Source: Candidatus Frankia nodulisporulans
Lineage (GTDB): Bacteria > Actinomycetota > Actinomycetes > Frankiales > Frankiaceae
NCBI RefSeq assembly: GCF_902806475.1
Contig: NZ_CADCWS010000012.1
Location: 1-43,965, forward strand
Length of the DNA stretch: 43,965 nucleotides
Direction of reading: 5' to 3'
The notes under the pieces are model-generated. The model was not told the origin of the DNA, searched no databases, and saw only the letters and a program-made list of their open reading frames with translations. Both the position numbers and the translations under genes were made by a program. Shown in pieces: positions 1 through 10,328 of this stretch; the stretch's first letter is position 1, and each line of letters opens with the position of its first letter.

Positions 1-45
1 GGGACTGACGGCGGAAGACAGGCCTAGCGGGACTGACGGCGGAAG
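1..45. repeat. 17-bp direct repeat at the cpaE 3' end
   Basis: The 17-mer gggactgacggcggaag occurs at 1-17 and again at 29-45, so the period is 28 bp. On the minus strand one copy encodes the last residues of the CpaE-like protein and the other lies just after its TAG stop at 24-26. It looks like a slippage duplication of the gene end. The neighbouring downstream gene lies outside the window. Confidence 0.85.
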
Positions 46-1364
46 GCACCCCGGCGCCGCGACGCCGCCGGCCGACCGGCCAGGCGAGCGGCGAGCTCAC
101 GGATCGCGAGCCGGGCCGGGGAGGCGGGGGCGATGTCACGCAGCAACTGGCCGGCGACCTGGGCGGCGTCCAGCCCGGCGAGGTCGTAGGGCACCAGCGC
201 GACCGGCTCGCTGCCGGTGTGCCGCAGGATCGCCCGGCTCACCTCACGAGCCGGCTCGCCACCCACCACCGAGGCACGCAGCCGGTTGACCACGATCAGC
301 GGCTCGACGGACGGCACACTCTCCCGCAGATCCGCCAGACCCCGGACGAAGCGGACCAGACCCACCGGCTCCGCCGAGGCGACCGCGAGCACGATGTCCG
401 CCGCCTCCAGGACAGCGAGGGTCGCGCCGTTACGCCGCGGGGCCGCCGTGTCGAACGACAACTCCTCGTCGCTTTCCAGGCAGAAGCCGCAGTCGACGAC
501 GATGTACGCCGACAGCCGCCGGGCCAGCGCCAGGACCGTCTCCATCGACGCCGGGCGCAGCTCCGGCCAGCGCGACGGACGGGAGATCCCCGGTAGCACC
601 CGCAGCCCGTCACCGAGATCACGACACAGCATGGCCAGGCGCGGCACGTCCAACAGGCCCTGGTTGGCCGAACGGGCCGCGGCGGCAAGCCCTGGCGCCT
701 CCTCCAGCAGGCCCACCAGCTGGCCGATCGCACCCCCGTAGGAGTCGGCGTCGACCAGCAGGGTCGAGACCCCGAGCGCGGCGATCTCCGCGGCCAGGCA
801 CAGCGCGAGGGTCGTGCGACCCGGCGCACCCGCCGGACCCCACACCGCGATCACCCGCCCGGCACCGACCTCGGGCACGTCCGCGGCGTCCCCGCCGACG
901 CCGAACGGGGCGAGTTGACCGAAGCCGGGCAGTGCCTCGCTGTAACCACTCGGCCAGCCGGGGGCCGCGCTGGAACCGTTGCCGACCCCCGGATGCGTCG
1001 CCAGCGCCCGGGACGCCTCGACCACGGCGCCGGCGACCACCTCGGCGGTCGCATCGGCGGGAATGACCGCGGCGACGCCGAGCTGGCGCAACCGGCGGTC
1101 CGCGTCCTCGTCCCCGGGGGCGATCAGACCGACGACGGCGATCCCGGCGATGGCCAGGCGGGTCAGCGCGTCCCGGTCCAGCCGGCGCAGGTCGGCGGAC
1201 AACAGGGCGGCGCGGGCCGCTCCGGTGGTCGCCGCGGCCAGCAGATCCGGCAGGTCGACGCAGCGGCGGACCACCGTCACCCCGAGATCGCGCCGGTCGA
1301 ACGCCGACACGAGCCCCGCCTCCACATCCGAGTCGGTCACCGCGGTCAGGATCGGCAGGCTCAC
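24..1364 (-). CDS. CpaE-like pilus assembly ATPase (Tad/Flp locus)
   Basis: Likely CpaE/TadZ-type protein, which positions the Tad/Flp pilus machine at the inner membrane. Residues 1-115 resemble a receiver-like domain. Residues 170-430 are a MinD/ParA-type ATPase with a P-loop-like GPAGAPGRTT at 176-185 and LLVDADSYGG at 202-211. The usual P-loop lysine is arginine (R183), so ATP hydrolysis may be weak or absent. The GTG start overlaps the stop of the CpaB-like gene by four bases (GTGA), which indicates translational coupling. The 446-residue length is normal for actinobacterial CpaE-like proteins. A general septum-site ATPase is the alternative reading, but the CpaB-like neighbour favours the pilus role. 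The next gene of the locus, expected to be a cpaF/tadA ATPase, would lie beyond the left edge. Confidence 0.82.
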   Translation of the reverse strand: MSLPILTAVTDSDVEAGLVSAFDRRDLGVTVVRRCVDLPDLLAAATTGAARAALLSADLRRLDRDALTRLAIAGIAVVGLIAPGDEDADRRLRQLGVAAVIPADATAEVVAGAVVEASRALATHPGVGNGSSAAPGWPSGYSEALPGFGQLAPFGVGGDAADVPEVGAGRVIAVWGPAGAPGRTTLALCLAAEIAALGVSTLLVDADSYGGAIGQLVGLLEEAPGLAAAARSANQGLLDVPRLAMLCRDLGDGLRVLPGISRPSRWPELRPASMETVLALARRLSAYIVVDCGFCLESDEELSFDTAAPRRNGATLAVLEAADIVLAVASAEPVGLVRFVRGLADLRESVPSVEPLIVVNRLRASVVGGEPAREVSRAILRHTGSEPVALVPYDLAGLDAAQVAGQLLRDIAPASPARLAIRELAARLAGRPAASRRRGAFRRQSR

Positions 1365-2155
1365 CGCCCGAACCCCGCGGTGGTGGTCGGCCCGGACGCG
1401 CCGACGCCACCGCTGGCATCGCGTTCCAGCTTCACGACATCGACCCGCTCGCTCTGCGACGCCGCCACCGCCCCGATCGCCCCGTCGATCGGCACCCGCA
1501 GGGTGATCGACCGGTCGCCGCTGGCCAGCTTCTCCATCTCGACGAACTCGACGTCGTGCAGCGCGAGCGTCTCGGCACCGGCACCCACCGCCGGCGCGGC
1601 CGTGCCGTTCGTACCATTCGTGCCGGTGGCGTCGCCGCCGGACGTGCCGGCCGGGGTCCCGCCCGCCGCGGCCGCCCCGGCCTGGAAGACGTAGATGTCC
1701 ACGTGATCACCGGACTCGAGCGCCGGCAGCCGACCGGCCTTGACGATGACGGGCACCAGCCGGGTCGCTGGCCGGTCACGCCCGGCGAAGTCGCCGCCGC
1801 TGACGAACTCGCCGGCGTTCACCGGACGGGCGAGCGTCGCGCCGGTCAGGTCGCCCACCCGGGCACCCGGGTAGTACCGGCCGGATGTGGTCCCGTCCAG
1901 CCGCGCGGACACCGTGCCAAGGTCGCCGGCGACGACGACGTGCCCCGCGGGAAGATCACCGCGGGCCACCACCCACTGCCGGGACGAGTCCGCCGTGGCG
2001 AACAGTCGCGCACCGACCACCACCGAGACGAGCACGAGCAGCACGCCCACGAGCAGCCGGGAATCCCGCCAGCGCCGTCGTGTGATCCGCCGCGCCGGGG
2101 GCGAGGTGGGCGGCGCGGACGCCTCGGGACGGACCGCCGCGGCAAGCTCGGTCAC
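1361..2155 (-). CDS. CpaB/RcpC-like SAF-domain pilus assembly protein
   Basis: 264-residue protein with a basic N-terminus, one membrane segment (about residues 32-52, LLVGVLLVLVSVVVGARLF) and a SAF domain (about 58-120) containing VVARGDLPAGHVVVAGDL. It is followed by a region like the RcpC/CpaB C-terminal half (LVPVIVKAGRLPALESGDHV). CpaB/RcpC proteins assist Flp/Tad pilus secretion from the envelope. I chose the GTG at 2155 because AGGGAGG lies seven bases upstream; an in-frame start at 2203 has no such site. A Gly/Thr/Ala-rich insertion (about 178-198) interrupts the C-terminal half. It is the first gene of a minus-strand pilus operon and overlaps cpaE. Confidence 0.8.
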   Translation of the reverse strand: MTELAAAVRPEASAPPTSPPARRITRRRWRDSRLLVGVLLVLVSVVVGARLFATADSSRQWVVARGDLPAGHVVVAGDLGTVSARLDGTTSGRYYPGARVGDLTGATLARPVNAGEFVSGGDFAGRDRPATRLVPVIVKAGRLPALESGDHVDIYVFQAGAAAAGGTPAGTSGGDATGTNGTNGTAAPAVGAGAETLALHDVEFVEMEKLASGDRSITLRVPIDGAIGAVAASQSERVDVVKLERDASGGVGASGPTTTAGFGR

Positions 2156-2686
2156 CGGGAGACCTCCCTTTCTCCTGACTGACCCGCCAGCGCTGGAACG
2201 CACCCTCCGGTCGCAGACCGTACGTGGTCTAACAGCTCGAACCTAGTCATACCGGTGAGCTCGGTGGCCGCACAGCACCGCATCCCACCACATCCGACCA
2301 CCCAGCGCAGCATCAGGCCACGCAACGTCAGAACTGCCCCACATCCCGACGTGTCCGGACGTCGCTCCCACCTGTTGGACGCGCAGGTCACCCCGGTCGA
2401 TGCGCGCCCACGCGACGCACATAGTGGCCACAATGCGGCCACCGCGGGGCCTCGGACTGGGGTCACGGCCCCGGCCACGGCTGGACCTGAACCTGGGGTT
2501 GGCGGCCGGGCCGCGGCCCTCGACCCGTCCAGCCAACAATCCCAGCCGAGGCGGTCGAGCGCGAGTGTGAGCTTTCGGGCGTGACTGGGCGCAGTTATCC
2601 ACAACCTGAAGCATCTGCAGACGATGAACGGTGGAAACTCTGATACACACGTGAGGAGAGACATCCGGTCTCAGGAGGAGGACCCG
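2156..2686. other. Intergenic region between divergent genes, with one DnaA-box-like 9-mer
   Basis: About 530 bp separate the CpaB-like gene (minus) from the small HTH gene (plus). Reading frames here have no ribosome binding site or recognisable product. A perfect DnaA-box consensus TTATCCACA lies at 2595-2603, about 85 bp before the HTH gene. It is single, so it does not mark an origin. Promoters for both flanking genes must lie here, but I cannot place them with confidence. Confidence 0.5.
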
Positions 2687-2923
2687 ATGAACGACCGCTT
2701 CCTTCAACTCAACGACGTGGCCGAGATCCTCAACATCTCCTCCAGCCAGACCTACGCACTCGTCCGCTCCGGTGAGCTGCCCGCGATCAAGATCGGCGGG
2801 CGTGGTCAGTGGCGGGTGGAGCGCGCCGAGCTCGAGGGCTACATCCAGCGCGCCTACGAGCAGACCCGGGCGTTCGTGGCGGCCAACCCGATGACCCGCG
2901 GCGAGAGCATCCCCGAGGACTGA
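2687..2923 (+). CDS. Excisionase-family (MerR-like HTH_17) DNA-binding protein
   Basis: 78-residue protein made almost entirely of a winged helix-turn-helix of the excisionase/HTH_17 type. LNDVAEILNISSSQTYALVR (8-27) forms the HTH and IGGRGQWRVERAELEGYIQR (36-55) forms the wing and recognition part. Such proteins are small regulators in actinobacteria, related in fold to BldC, and not necessarily phage excisionases. The ATG at 2687 has AGGAGGAG six bases upstream. An in-frame upstream start at 2624 lacks this. No integrase or other phage gene is nearby, which supports a chromosomal regulator. Its targets cannot be read from the sequence. The divergent pilus genes and the LysM gene downstream are the obvious candidates. 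Confidence 0.85.
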   Translation: MNDRFLQLNDVAEILNISSSQTYALVRSGELPAIKIGGRGQWRVERAELEGYIQRAYEQTRAFVAANPMTRGESIPED

Positions 2924-3072
2924 ACCCCGGGAGCCGAACGCCGAGAACCGAACACCGGCCCGTACCCGGCCGAGACATCCCGCGGGCATCCGAGCCGGTG
3001 GCGCCAGGGCGTGTCCAGTCGGTGGCCGCAGGGGGCGTCCGGCCGGTGGTGTCAGGCGTCCGAGCAGGGGTT

Positions 3073-3640
3073 TCAGGGGATGCGGCGGATGTAGGCGAGG
3101 GCGTTCAGCGGCAGCGTCCAGCCCGAACGGATCTGCCCACGGCGGGCGAACTCGCCCACGGCGTGCTCGGCGACCTCGAGAAAGTCGGCCCCCACCCGGA
3201 CGGGCGTGCCGTGCAGCGTCGTCCCGTCCACGAACCGCAGCGTGCAGGTGGACCTGTCCCGCACCAGCCCCCGCAGGACGTAGCGCAGGTCAAGCTTGGC
3301 ACCCAGGGGTCCCTCATGCCCGGGAGCGGCGGAGATGACCGGCAGGTTCTCGACGGCGAGCAGCGCGCGCATCGGCACCAGGGCCTCCGTCGCCCCCGGT
3401 TCGGAGCAGCAGCCAGTCCATCCCGAGCGCCGCGAGCGTGCCGTGCAGGCTCTCCCCCGCGTGCTGACCGCCGAGCACCCGCAGGCGGGTCGGGTAGCCC
3501 ACCACCGGCCGCATCCGGTCGATCATTCGCAGGTAGCCGGCCTCACGGCGGCTGCGGTCGGCGAGTTCGGAGGCGAGTTCCGCCGCCTCGTTCGCCTCCC
3601 ACTGCAGCTCGAGATCGGCGAACAGGTCCTCCCAACGCAT
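3073..3640 (-). pseudogene. Conserved actinobacterial hypothetical gene broken by a +1 frameshift
   Basis: The reading frame opens at ATG 3640, five bases after AAGGAG, and encodes MRWEDLFADLELQWEANEAA and then a beta-rich segment ending ...LGMDWLLLRTG. The frame is lost at a run of five C (plus strand 3393-3397, GGGGG in the gene). Removing one G joins it to a second frame that reads ATEALVPMRALLAVENLPV and continues to the TGA at 3073. The joined product would be 188 residues with a coherent fold-like pattern: a helical N-terminus and then two related beta-rich halves. I recall similar unnamed proteins in other actinobacteria but assign no function. The break could be a sequencing or assembly error, a real pseudogene, or a slippery site. 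Unrepaired, the first frame ends at 3314 after 108 residues. Confidence 0.72.
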
Positions 3641-3782
3641 CGGATCTCCTTCGCTCGGCGTCTCATCCAACACATCTCGCGACAACCCAGCCTGCCCGAC
3701 TTCACCCGGCCCGCCCGGCCTGTCGGGCCTGGCCAGCCCGTCGGACGGCCCAGCCGCGCACAGTTTTCGGAGGCAACCGGGA

Positions 3783-3811
3783 TTGACAGTCACACGGAAG
3801 AGGGTTACACA
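3783..3811 (+). promoter_or_regulatory. Sigma70-like promoter for the LysM gene
   Basis: TTGACA (3783-3788) is followed after 17 bp by TACACA (3806-3811). The -35 is perfect and the -10 is close to TANNNT. It points to the LysM gene, giving a leader of about 110 nt. No riboswitch-like structure is obvious in the leader. Confidence 0.5.
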
Positions 3812-3929
3812 ACCAAACAGAGGCAAACGAAGAGTTTCGATGCCATCCGCGAGACAGCACACCCGACAGGTAGCACCTCGACGGTCACCACCGCGACGGA
3901 CGGCGCACCAACGGACAGGGGATTCGATC

Positions 3930-5192
3930 ATGGGCACGGGACGAGTGCGGCGCACGTTGGCGCGACTCGTCGGCGCGGTTGGCGCGATCGTCGTGGCGAT
4001 CACCCTGATCGCCTTCGGACCACGCGCCGCCGATCTTCCCGCCAGCTTCCACGACCTGCCGGACTGGTTCACCGCCGCACCCGAGCAGGGGCTGGTCACG
4101 ATCATCGCCGCGGTGGCGTGGCTGTGCCTGCTGTGGCTGTGCCTGGGCGTGCTGCTCGCCGCGGCGGCGGCCATCCCCGGCGGCCTCGGCCGGCTCTCGG
4201 GCGCGCTCGCGCGCCTCGTACTGCCACGGGCGATGCGCCGACTCGTCGAGGTCAGCCTGGGCGTCACCCTCGTCGCCGGGATCGGGCCGGTGATGACCGC
4301 ACTGCCCGCGATGGCCAACCCCGTGGTCCCGGCCAACCCCGGGGCTGGCGTCACCGCTGCGGCCTGGCCCGACCTCGACCGGCAGGCCGTCTCCCGCACG
4401 CCGCTGACGGCCGACCTGTCCCGTCCCAGCATGTCCACCGCCCCGACACTCCCACCGGCCACGCCGGCCCACTCCGGCGATGCGGCGGTGAGTCCCAGCC
4501 CGACACTGTCGGTTCCCGGCGTGGACGTGCCGATTCCGATCATCGACCTGCGCGAGACGGCCCCAGCCCCGACACCGGCCGCTTCGACACCGGCCGGGTC
4601 CGCACACACCGAATCTCCGGAGGCCGCCCGCGGCGGTGTTCCGGTGCACACCGCCCCTGACCCCGGCGTGTCCGTCCCACTCACCCCCGCCCGCGTCTCG
4701 GCGGACTGGCCCGACCTCGGCCGGCCCAGCGCCGCGGCACCGCGAGCGGCTGCTCCGTCGACGACACCGCCCGGCCCGGCCCCTGCCGGCGGTACCTCGT
4801 CCGCCTCGGCCCCTGCCCCGGCCGCACGTACCACCCAAGCACCCAGTCCTGCGCCCGGTGCCGGCAGCGCACCGGGCGCAGGTACCGCCGCGGCGCCCCC
4901 GTCCAGGGCGGCGTCGGCCGCCCCGAACGACCCGCTTGTTCCGTCCGCGCACCGTGGCACGGGTGTACCCGCGGCCGGCGCGGCGGGCAGCGGCCAGTCG
5001 GGCGAGGAGATCGTCGTCCGACGCGGCGACACGCTGTGGTCCATCGCGGCCCGTGCCCTCGGCCCCGACGCCACCACCGATCAGATCGCCGCCGAATGGC
5101 CCCGCTGGTGGGCCGCCAACCTGGGCGTCATCGGCCATGACCCCAATGTGATCCTTCCCGGCCAACGCCTCACACCACCCACCGGGCCCTGA
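3930..5192 (+). CDS. Membrane-anchored LysM-domain protein
   Basis: 420-residue protein with two N-terminal hydrophobic segments (about 10-30 and 52-80) and a third weaker one near 112-128. A long Pro/Ala/Thr-rich low-complexity linker spans about 130-360. A C-terminal LysM domain (about 361-418) contains EIVVRRGDTLWSIAARALG and VILPGQRL. LysM domains bind the glycan chains of peptidoglycan, so this is likely an envelope protein whose linker spans the wall. I chose the ATG at 3930 because AGGGGA precedes it by about eight bases and it gives a normal membrane N-terminus; an upstream ATG at 3840 is possible. The DUF6459-like frames follow 28 bp downstream and are probably co-transcribed. No catalytic domain is visible. 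Confidence 0.82.
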   Translation: MGTGRVRRTLARLVGAVGAIVVAITLIAFGPRAADLPASFHDLPDWFTAAPEQGLVTIIAAVAWLCLLWLCLGVLLAAAAAIPGGLGRLSGALARLVLPRAMRRLVEVSLGVTLVAGIGPVMTALPAMANPVVPANPGAGVTAAAWPDLDRQAVSRTPLTADLSRPSMSTAPTLPPATPAHSGDAAVSPSPTLSVPGVDVPIPIIDLRETAPAPTPAASTPAGSAHTESPEAARGGVPVHTAPDPGVSVPLTPARVSADWPDLGRPSAAAPRAAAPSTTPPGPAPAGGTSSASAPAPAARTTQAPSPAPGAGSAPGAGTAAAPPSRAASAAPNDPLVPSAHRGTGVPAAGAAGSGQSGEEIVVRRGDTLWSIAARALGPDATTDQIAAEWPRWWAANLGVIGHDPNVILPGQRLTPPTGP

Positions 5193-5220
5193 CCCCGCCC
5201 GCCGTCCACCGGAGCCAGCC

Positions 5221-5700
5221 GTGAACGCAGTCTGTGCCCTGCCCCATCCGCGACGATCCACGGCCGACCCCGGCCTGCGGCTGTTGCCCGTCACCGCCTG
5301 CGATCCGCCGTTCGACGGCGAGCCCGGGTCGCGCCCCACCGGACCCCACCCGGCCGGGCCGGCCCACGCCGCGTCCCACACGCCGATCGACCGCACGCCG
5401 CGGCGGCTGCCCATGCCCGACCTGCTCTTCACCGAATGCGGCCGGCCATCCCCGCGCTCCCCCGGCCCCGGCCCCGGCACCGCCGCGACCACGACAGCGA
5501 CCGGCCCTTCCACCAGCCAGCCCGGCGATGGCAGCCGGCCCAGCGATGGCAGCCGAACCACCAACGGCGGTCGGTCCGCCAACGGCGTAACCACGTCCGG
5601 CAGGGCTACCGCCAGGGGCACGTCCACCGGCAGGTCCACCTCGACCAGGTCCACCTCGACCAGGACCGGTGCGACCACAGCCAGGACAGCCAGGGGGTGA
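5221..5700 (+). CDS. N-terminal part of a DUF6459/Rv3235-like protein (split gene)
   Basis: 159-residue frame starting at GTG 5221, with CGGAG about six bases upstream and 28 bp after the LysM stop. Its recognisable part is LRLLPVTACDPPFDGEP (about residues 19-35). This resembles the short conserved N-terminal motif I associate with Rv3235-like proteins encoded near secA. The rest is a Ser/Thr/Gly-rich linker ending in repeated STRSTSTRT-like stretches. It stops at a TGA (5698-5700) directly after five G. The conserved C-terminal domain of the family sits in the next frame. The two frames overlap by GTGA, so they may be translationally coupled halves or one gene with a one-base indel. Confidence 0.6.
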   Translation: MNAVCALPHPRRSTADPGLRLLPVTACDPPFDGEPGSRPTGPHPAGPAHAASHTPIDRTPRRLPMPDLLFTECGRPSPRSPGPGPGTAATTTATGPSTSQPGDGSRPSDGSRTTNGGRSANGVTTSGRATARGTSTGRSTSTRSTSTRTGATTARTARG

Positions 5701-6107
5701 CGGCCCATGGCGCCACCGCCCGCGCCGCCATGGCGGACAACGCTCCGGCCGCGGGCGTCGGTGCCGTGGCGGACCAGCGCGCCGGCGAGGCCGGGCCGTC
5801 GCTGTCACCCCGGGTCGCGGCAGTGATCGTTGTTCGGGCGATCGTCGAGGCGCTGGCCGGTGCACGGCCGGTTTCGCACCTCGCACGCTGGACGACCCCG
5901 CGGCTGCTCCACGATCTGGAGCGCACCGCCGCCCAGATCACCGACCGGCATCGCGGCCTGGTGCGTAGCGTCCGGGTCAGCGAACCACGACCCGGTGTGG
6001 CCGAGGTGTCCGCGGTCATCAGCCGCGGCGCGCGGGCCGGCGCCCTGGCCCTGCGCATGGAGTCCACAGACGGGCGGTGGCGGGTCACCACCCTTCAGGT
6101 GGGCTGA
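5697..6107 (+). CDS. C-terminal domain of a DUF6459/Rv3235-like protein
   Basis: 136-residue product from GTG 5697, whose GTGA overlaps the stop of the preceding frame. Residues about 35-136 (VAAVIVVRAIVEALAGARPV through the end) form the alpha/beta domain typical of Rv3235-like (DUF6459) proteins, including WTTPRLLHDLE and a final RWRVTTLQVG strand. The function is unknown. Members lie beside secA in many actinobacteria, as here. The domain alone is intact. The conserved N-terminal motif lies in the upstream frame, and one additional G in the run at 5693-5697 would fuse the two into about 296 residues. The stop codon lies inside a tandem duplication (6092-6139). Confidence 0.7.
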   Translation: MTAHGATARAAMADNAPAAGVGAVADQRAGEAGPSLSPRVAAVIVVRAIVEALAGARPVSHLARWTTPRLLHDLERTAAQITDRHRGLVRSVRVSEPRPGVAEVSAVISRGARAGALALRMESTDGRWRVTTLQVG

Positions 6108-6139
6108 CCTCCGGTCCTTCAGGTGGGCTGACCTCCGGT
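6092..6139 (+). repeat. Perfect 24-bp tandem duplication over the DUF6459 stop
   Basis: Two identical 24-bp units at 6092-6115 and 6116-6139. The first contains the end of the DUF6459-like gene and its TGA stop (6105-6107); the second is an untranslated copy. It is probably a recent slippage duplication. Confidence 0.95.
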
Positions 6140-6350
6140 CGCCCCTGGCGGTGACCGGGTTCCCGCGACCGGCTCGGTCACGGCTTTCACGGCCTTCGTC
6201 CTGACAGTCGGACGGAGGGCATCCGCACGGATCGTCGTGGCCGTGGCGTTGTTCGTTCTGCCCGACCACGGCGACCCGCCTGGCCGGCATCGAGGGCGAC
6301 CTACCAGGCGGGGCCGGCCGGCCTGGCGCCGGCGGTCAGTGACAGGTGAG

Positions 6351-6381
6351 CCGAGGGACCGGCTTGATGCCGATCCCTCGG
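6351..6381 (-). terminator. Hairpin terminator downstream of secA
   Basis: Inverted repeat with arms 6351-6363 and 6369-6381, 12 of 13 pairs, a 5-nt loop and a GC-rich stem, about 45 nt after the secA stop. A second shorter inverted repeat (CCAGGC...GCCTGG, 6304-6326) lies nearby. The region lies between convergent genes and may act on both. No U-tract follows, as is common in high-GC actinobacteria. Confidence 0.6.
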
Positions 6382-6425
6382 TCCCTGAGGCGTCCAAGAC
6401 CAGGCCCAGGCAGGGCTACTCGGGG

Positions 6426-9398
<2,973 letters not shown>

Positions 9399-9546
9399 GG
9401 GCGAAACTCCTCCGGCAGGCATGTCGGCGACGTCACCGACGACACGATGCTAGCCCCTGAACCGACGCCTACATCCGACCATCGGATGCGGTTCCCGTAA
9501 CGGCGCTCGCGGCGGACCAACGAAGGACGGGAGGACCGCTGATCAA

Positions 9547-9634
9547 CCGGTTCCCGACTGGTTTACGGCCGGTTCCCGACGCGCACTCCGACCCGAGCCG
9601 CGAACCCCACCAACCGGAGCCGCGAACCCCGCCG
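9547..9634. repeat. Four phased 22-bp units between secA and the GNAT gene
   Basis: Two pairs of direct repeats with exactly 22-bp spacing. ccggttcccgac lies at 9547 and 9569, and gagccgcgaacccc at 9595 and 9617. The four units abut (9547-9568, 9569-9590, 9591-9612, 9613-9634). The period is close to two helical turns, which would suit side-by-side protein binding upstream of secA. Simple duplication is the alternative. Apart from this the 354-bp gap holds only the GNAT -10 element. Confidence 0.7.
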
Positions 9635-9745
9635 TGGCCCGAGCGCGGACGCGACGCACGGCCGGCTCACACCCTTCATCTCATCCCACCCAACGATCGA
9701 CGAGCCCCCCGGGTGCCCGCCGATCCCGGTCACCACCGCGGGACG

Positions 9746-9751
9746 TAGAAC
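9746..9751 (+). promoter_or_regulatory. -10 element for a leaderless GNAT mRNA
   Basis: TAGAAC lies exactly seven bases before the ATG at 9759, with no ribosome binding site between. This is the geometry expected when transcription starts at the start codon. The last base is C, not T, so the match is imperfect. Confidence 0.4.
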
Positions 9752-9758
9752 TGTGGCC

Positions 9759-10328
9759 ATGCCCTCTCTCGAACCGGCGGAGATCACCGCCGGCCGCCTG
9801 CACCTGCGCCCCTGGCAGCCCTACGACATCGACGCCGTGTACGAGGCCTGCCAGGATCCGCAGATCGCCCGGTGGACCCGTCTGCCGCGGCCCTACCGAC
9901 GGGCGGACGCCGAGTCCTTCGTCCGCGATCTGGCCCCCACCGCCTGGGCCGAGGGGACCTGCACGCCGTTCGCGGTGGTGGACGCGACGACGGAACGCCT
10001 GCTCGCGTCGATCTCGCTCACGGACATCTCCACGTCCGGGGAGGCCGAAATCGGCTACTGGTGCGCGGAGCACGCCCGCGGCCAGGGCGTGATCTCGCAG
10101 GCGGTGACGACCGTCACCCGCTGGGGCTTCGCGATGCTGGACCTAGCGCGGATCGAGTGGCGCGCCGCCGTCGGCAACGACGCCTCCCGACGGGTGGCCG
10201 AGCGCACCGGCTTCGTCCTGGAGGGGACGCTGCGCCAAGCCCTGGTGGTCGACGGCGGCCGGCGGGTCGACTGCTGGGTCGGCTCCCGGCTGCCCACCGA
10301 CCCGCCACCGCGGTCCGAGCTCAGGTGA
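9759..10328 (+). CDS. GNAT N-acetyltransferase, RimJ/RimL type
   Basis: About 189 residues with the GNAT fold. RLHLRPWQPYDIDAVYEA is near the N-terminus. Motif A, EIGYWCAEHARGQGVISQAV (about residues 92-111), carries the acetyl-CoA-binding loop. WRAAVGNDASRRVAERTGF (about 132-150) and LEGTLRQAL follow, as in RimJ/RimL and Ser/Ala acetyltransferases. It probably acetylates the N-terminus of a protein or a small amine; the substrate cannot be read. ATG 9759 is chosen over GTG 9753 because a -10-like element lies seven bases upstream. The end overlaps the convergent response-regulator gene by eight bases. Confidence 0.88.
   Translation: MPSLEPAEITAGRLHLRPWQPYDIDAVYEACQDPQIARWTRLPRPYRRADAESFVRDLAPTAWAEGTCTPFAVVDATTERLLASISLTDISTSGEAEIGYWCAEHARGQGVISQAVTTVTRWGFAMLDLARIEWRAAVGNDASRRVAERTGFVLEGTLRQALVVDGGRRVDCWVGSRLPTDPPPRSELR

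Noticed and set aside
2595-2603. Replication origin near a DnaA box
   Set aside because: Only one perfect box, and no dnaA, dnaN or AT-rich unwinding region.
2687-2923. Prophage or integrative element marked by an excisionase gene
   Set aside because: There is no integrase, attachment site or phage gene nearby; excisionase-type HTH proteins are common chromosomal regulators in actinobacteria.
3885-5708. 607-codon minus-strand frame opposite the LysM gene
   Set aside because: The LysM domain and membrane segments are on the plus strand, and the antisense product is low complexity.
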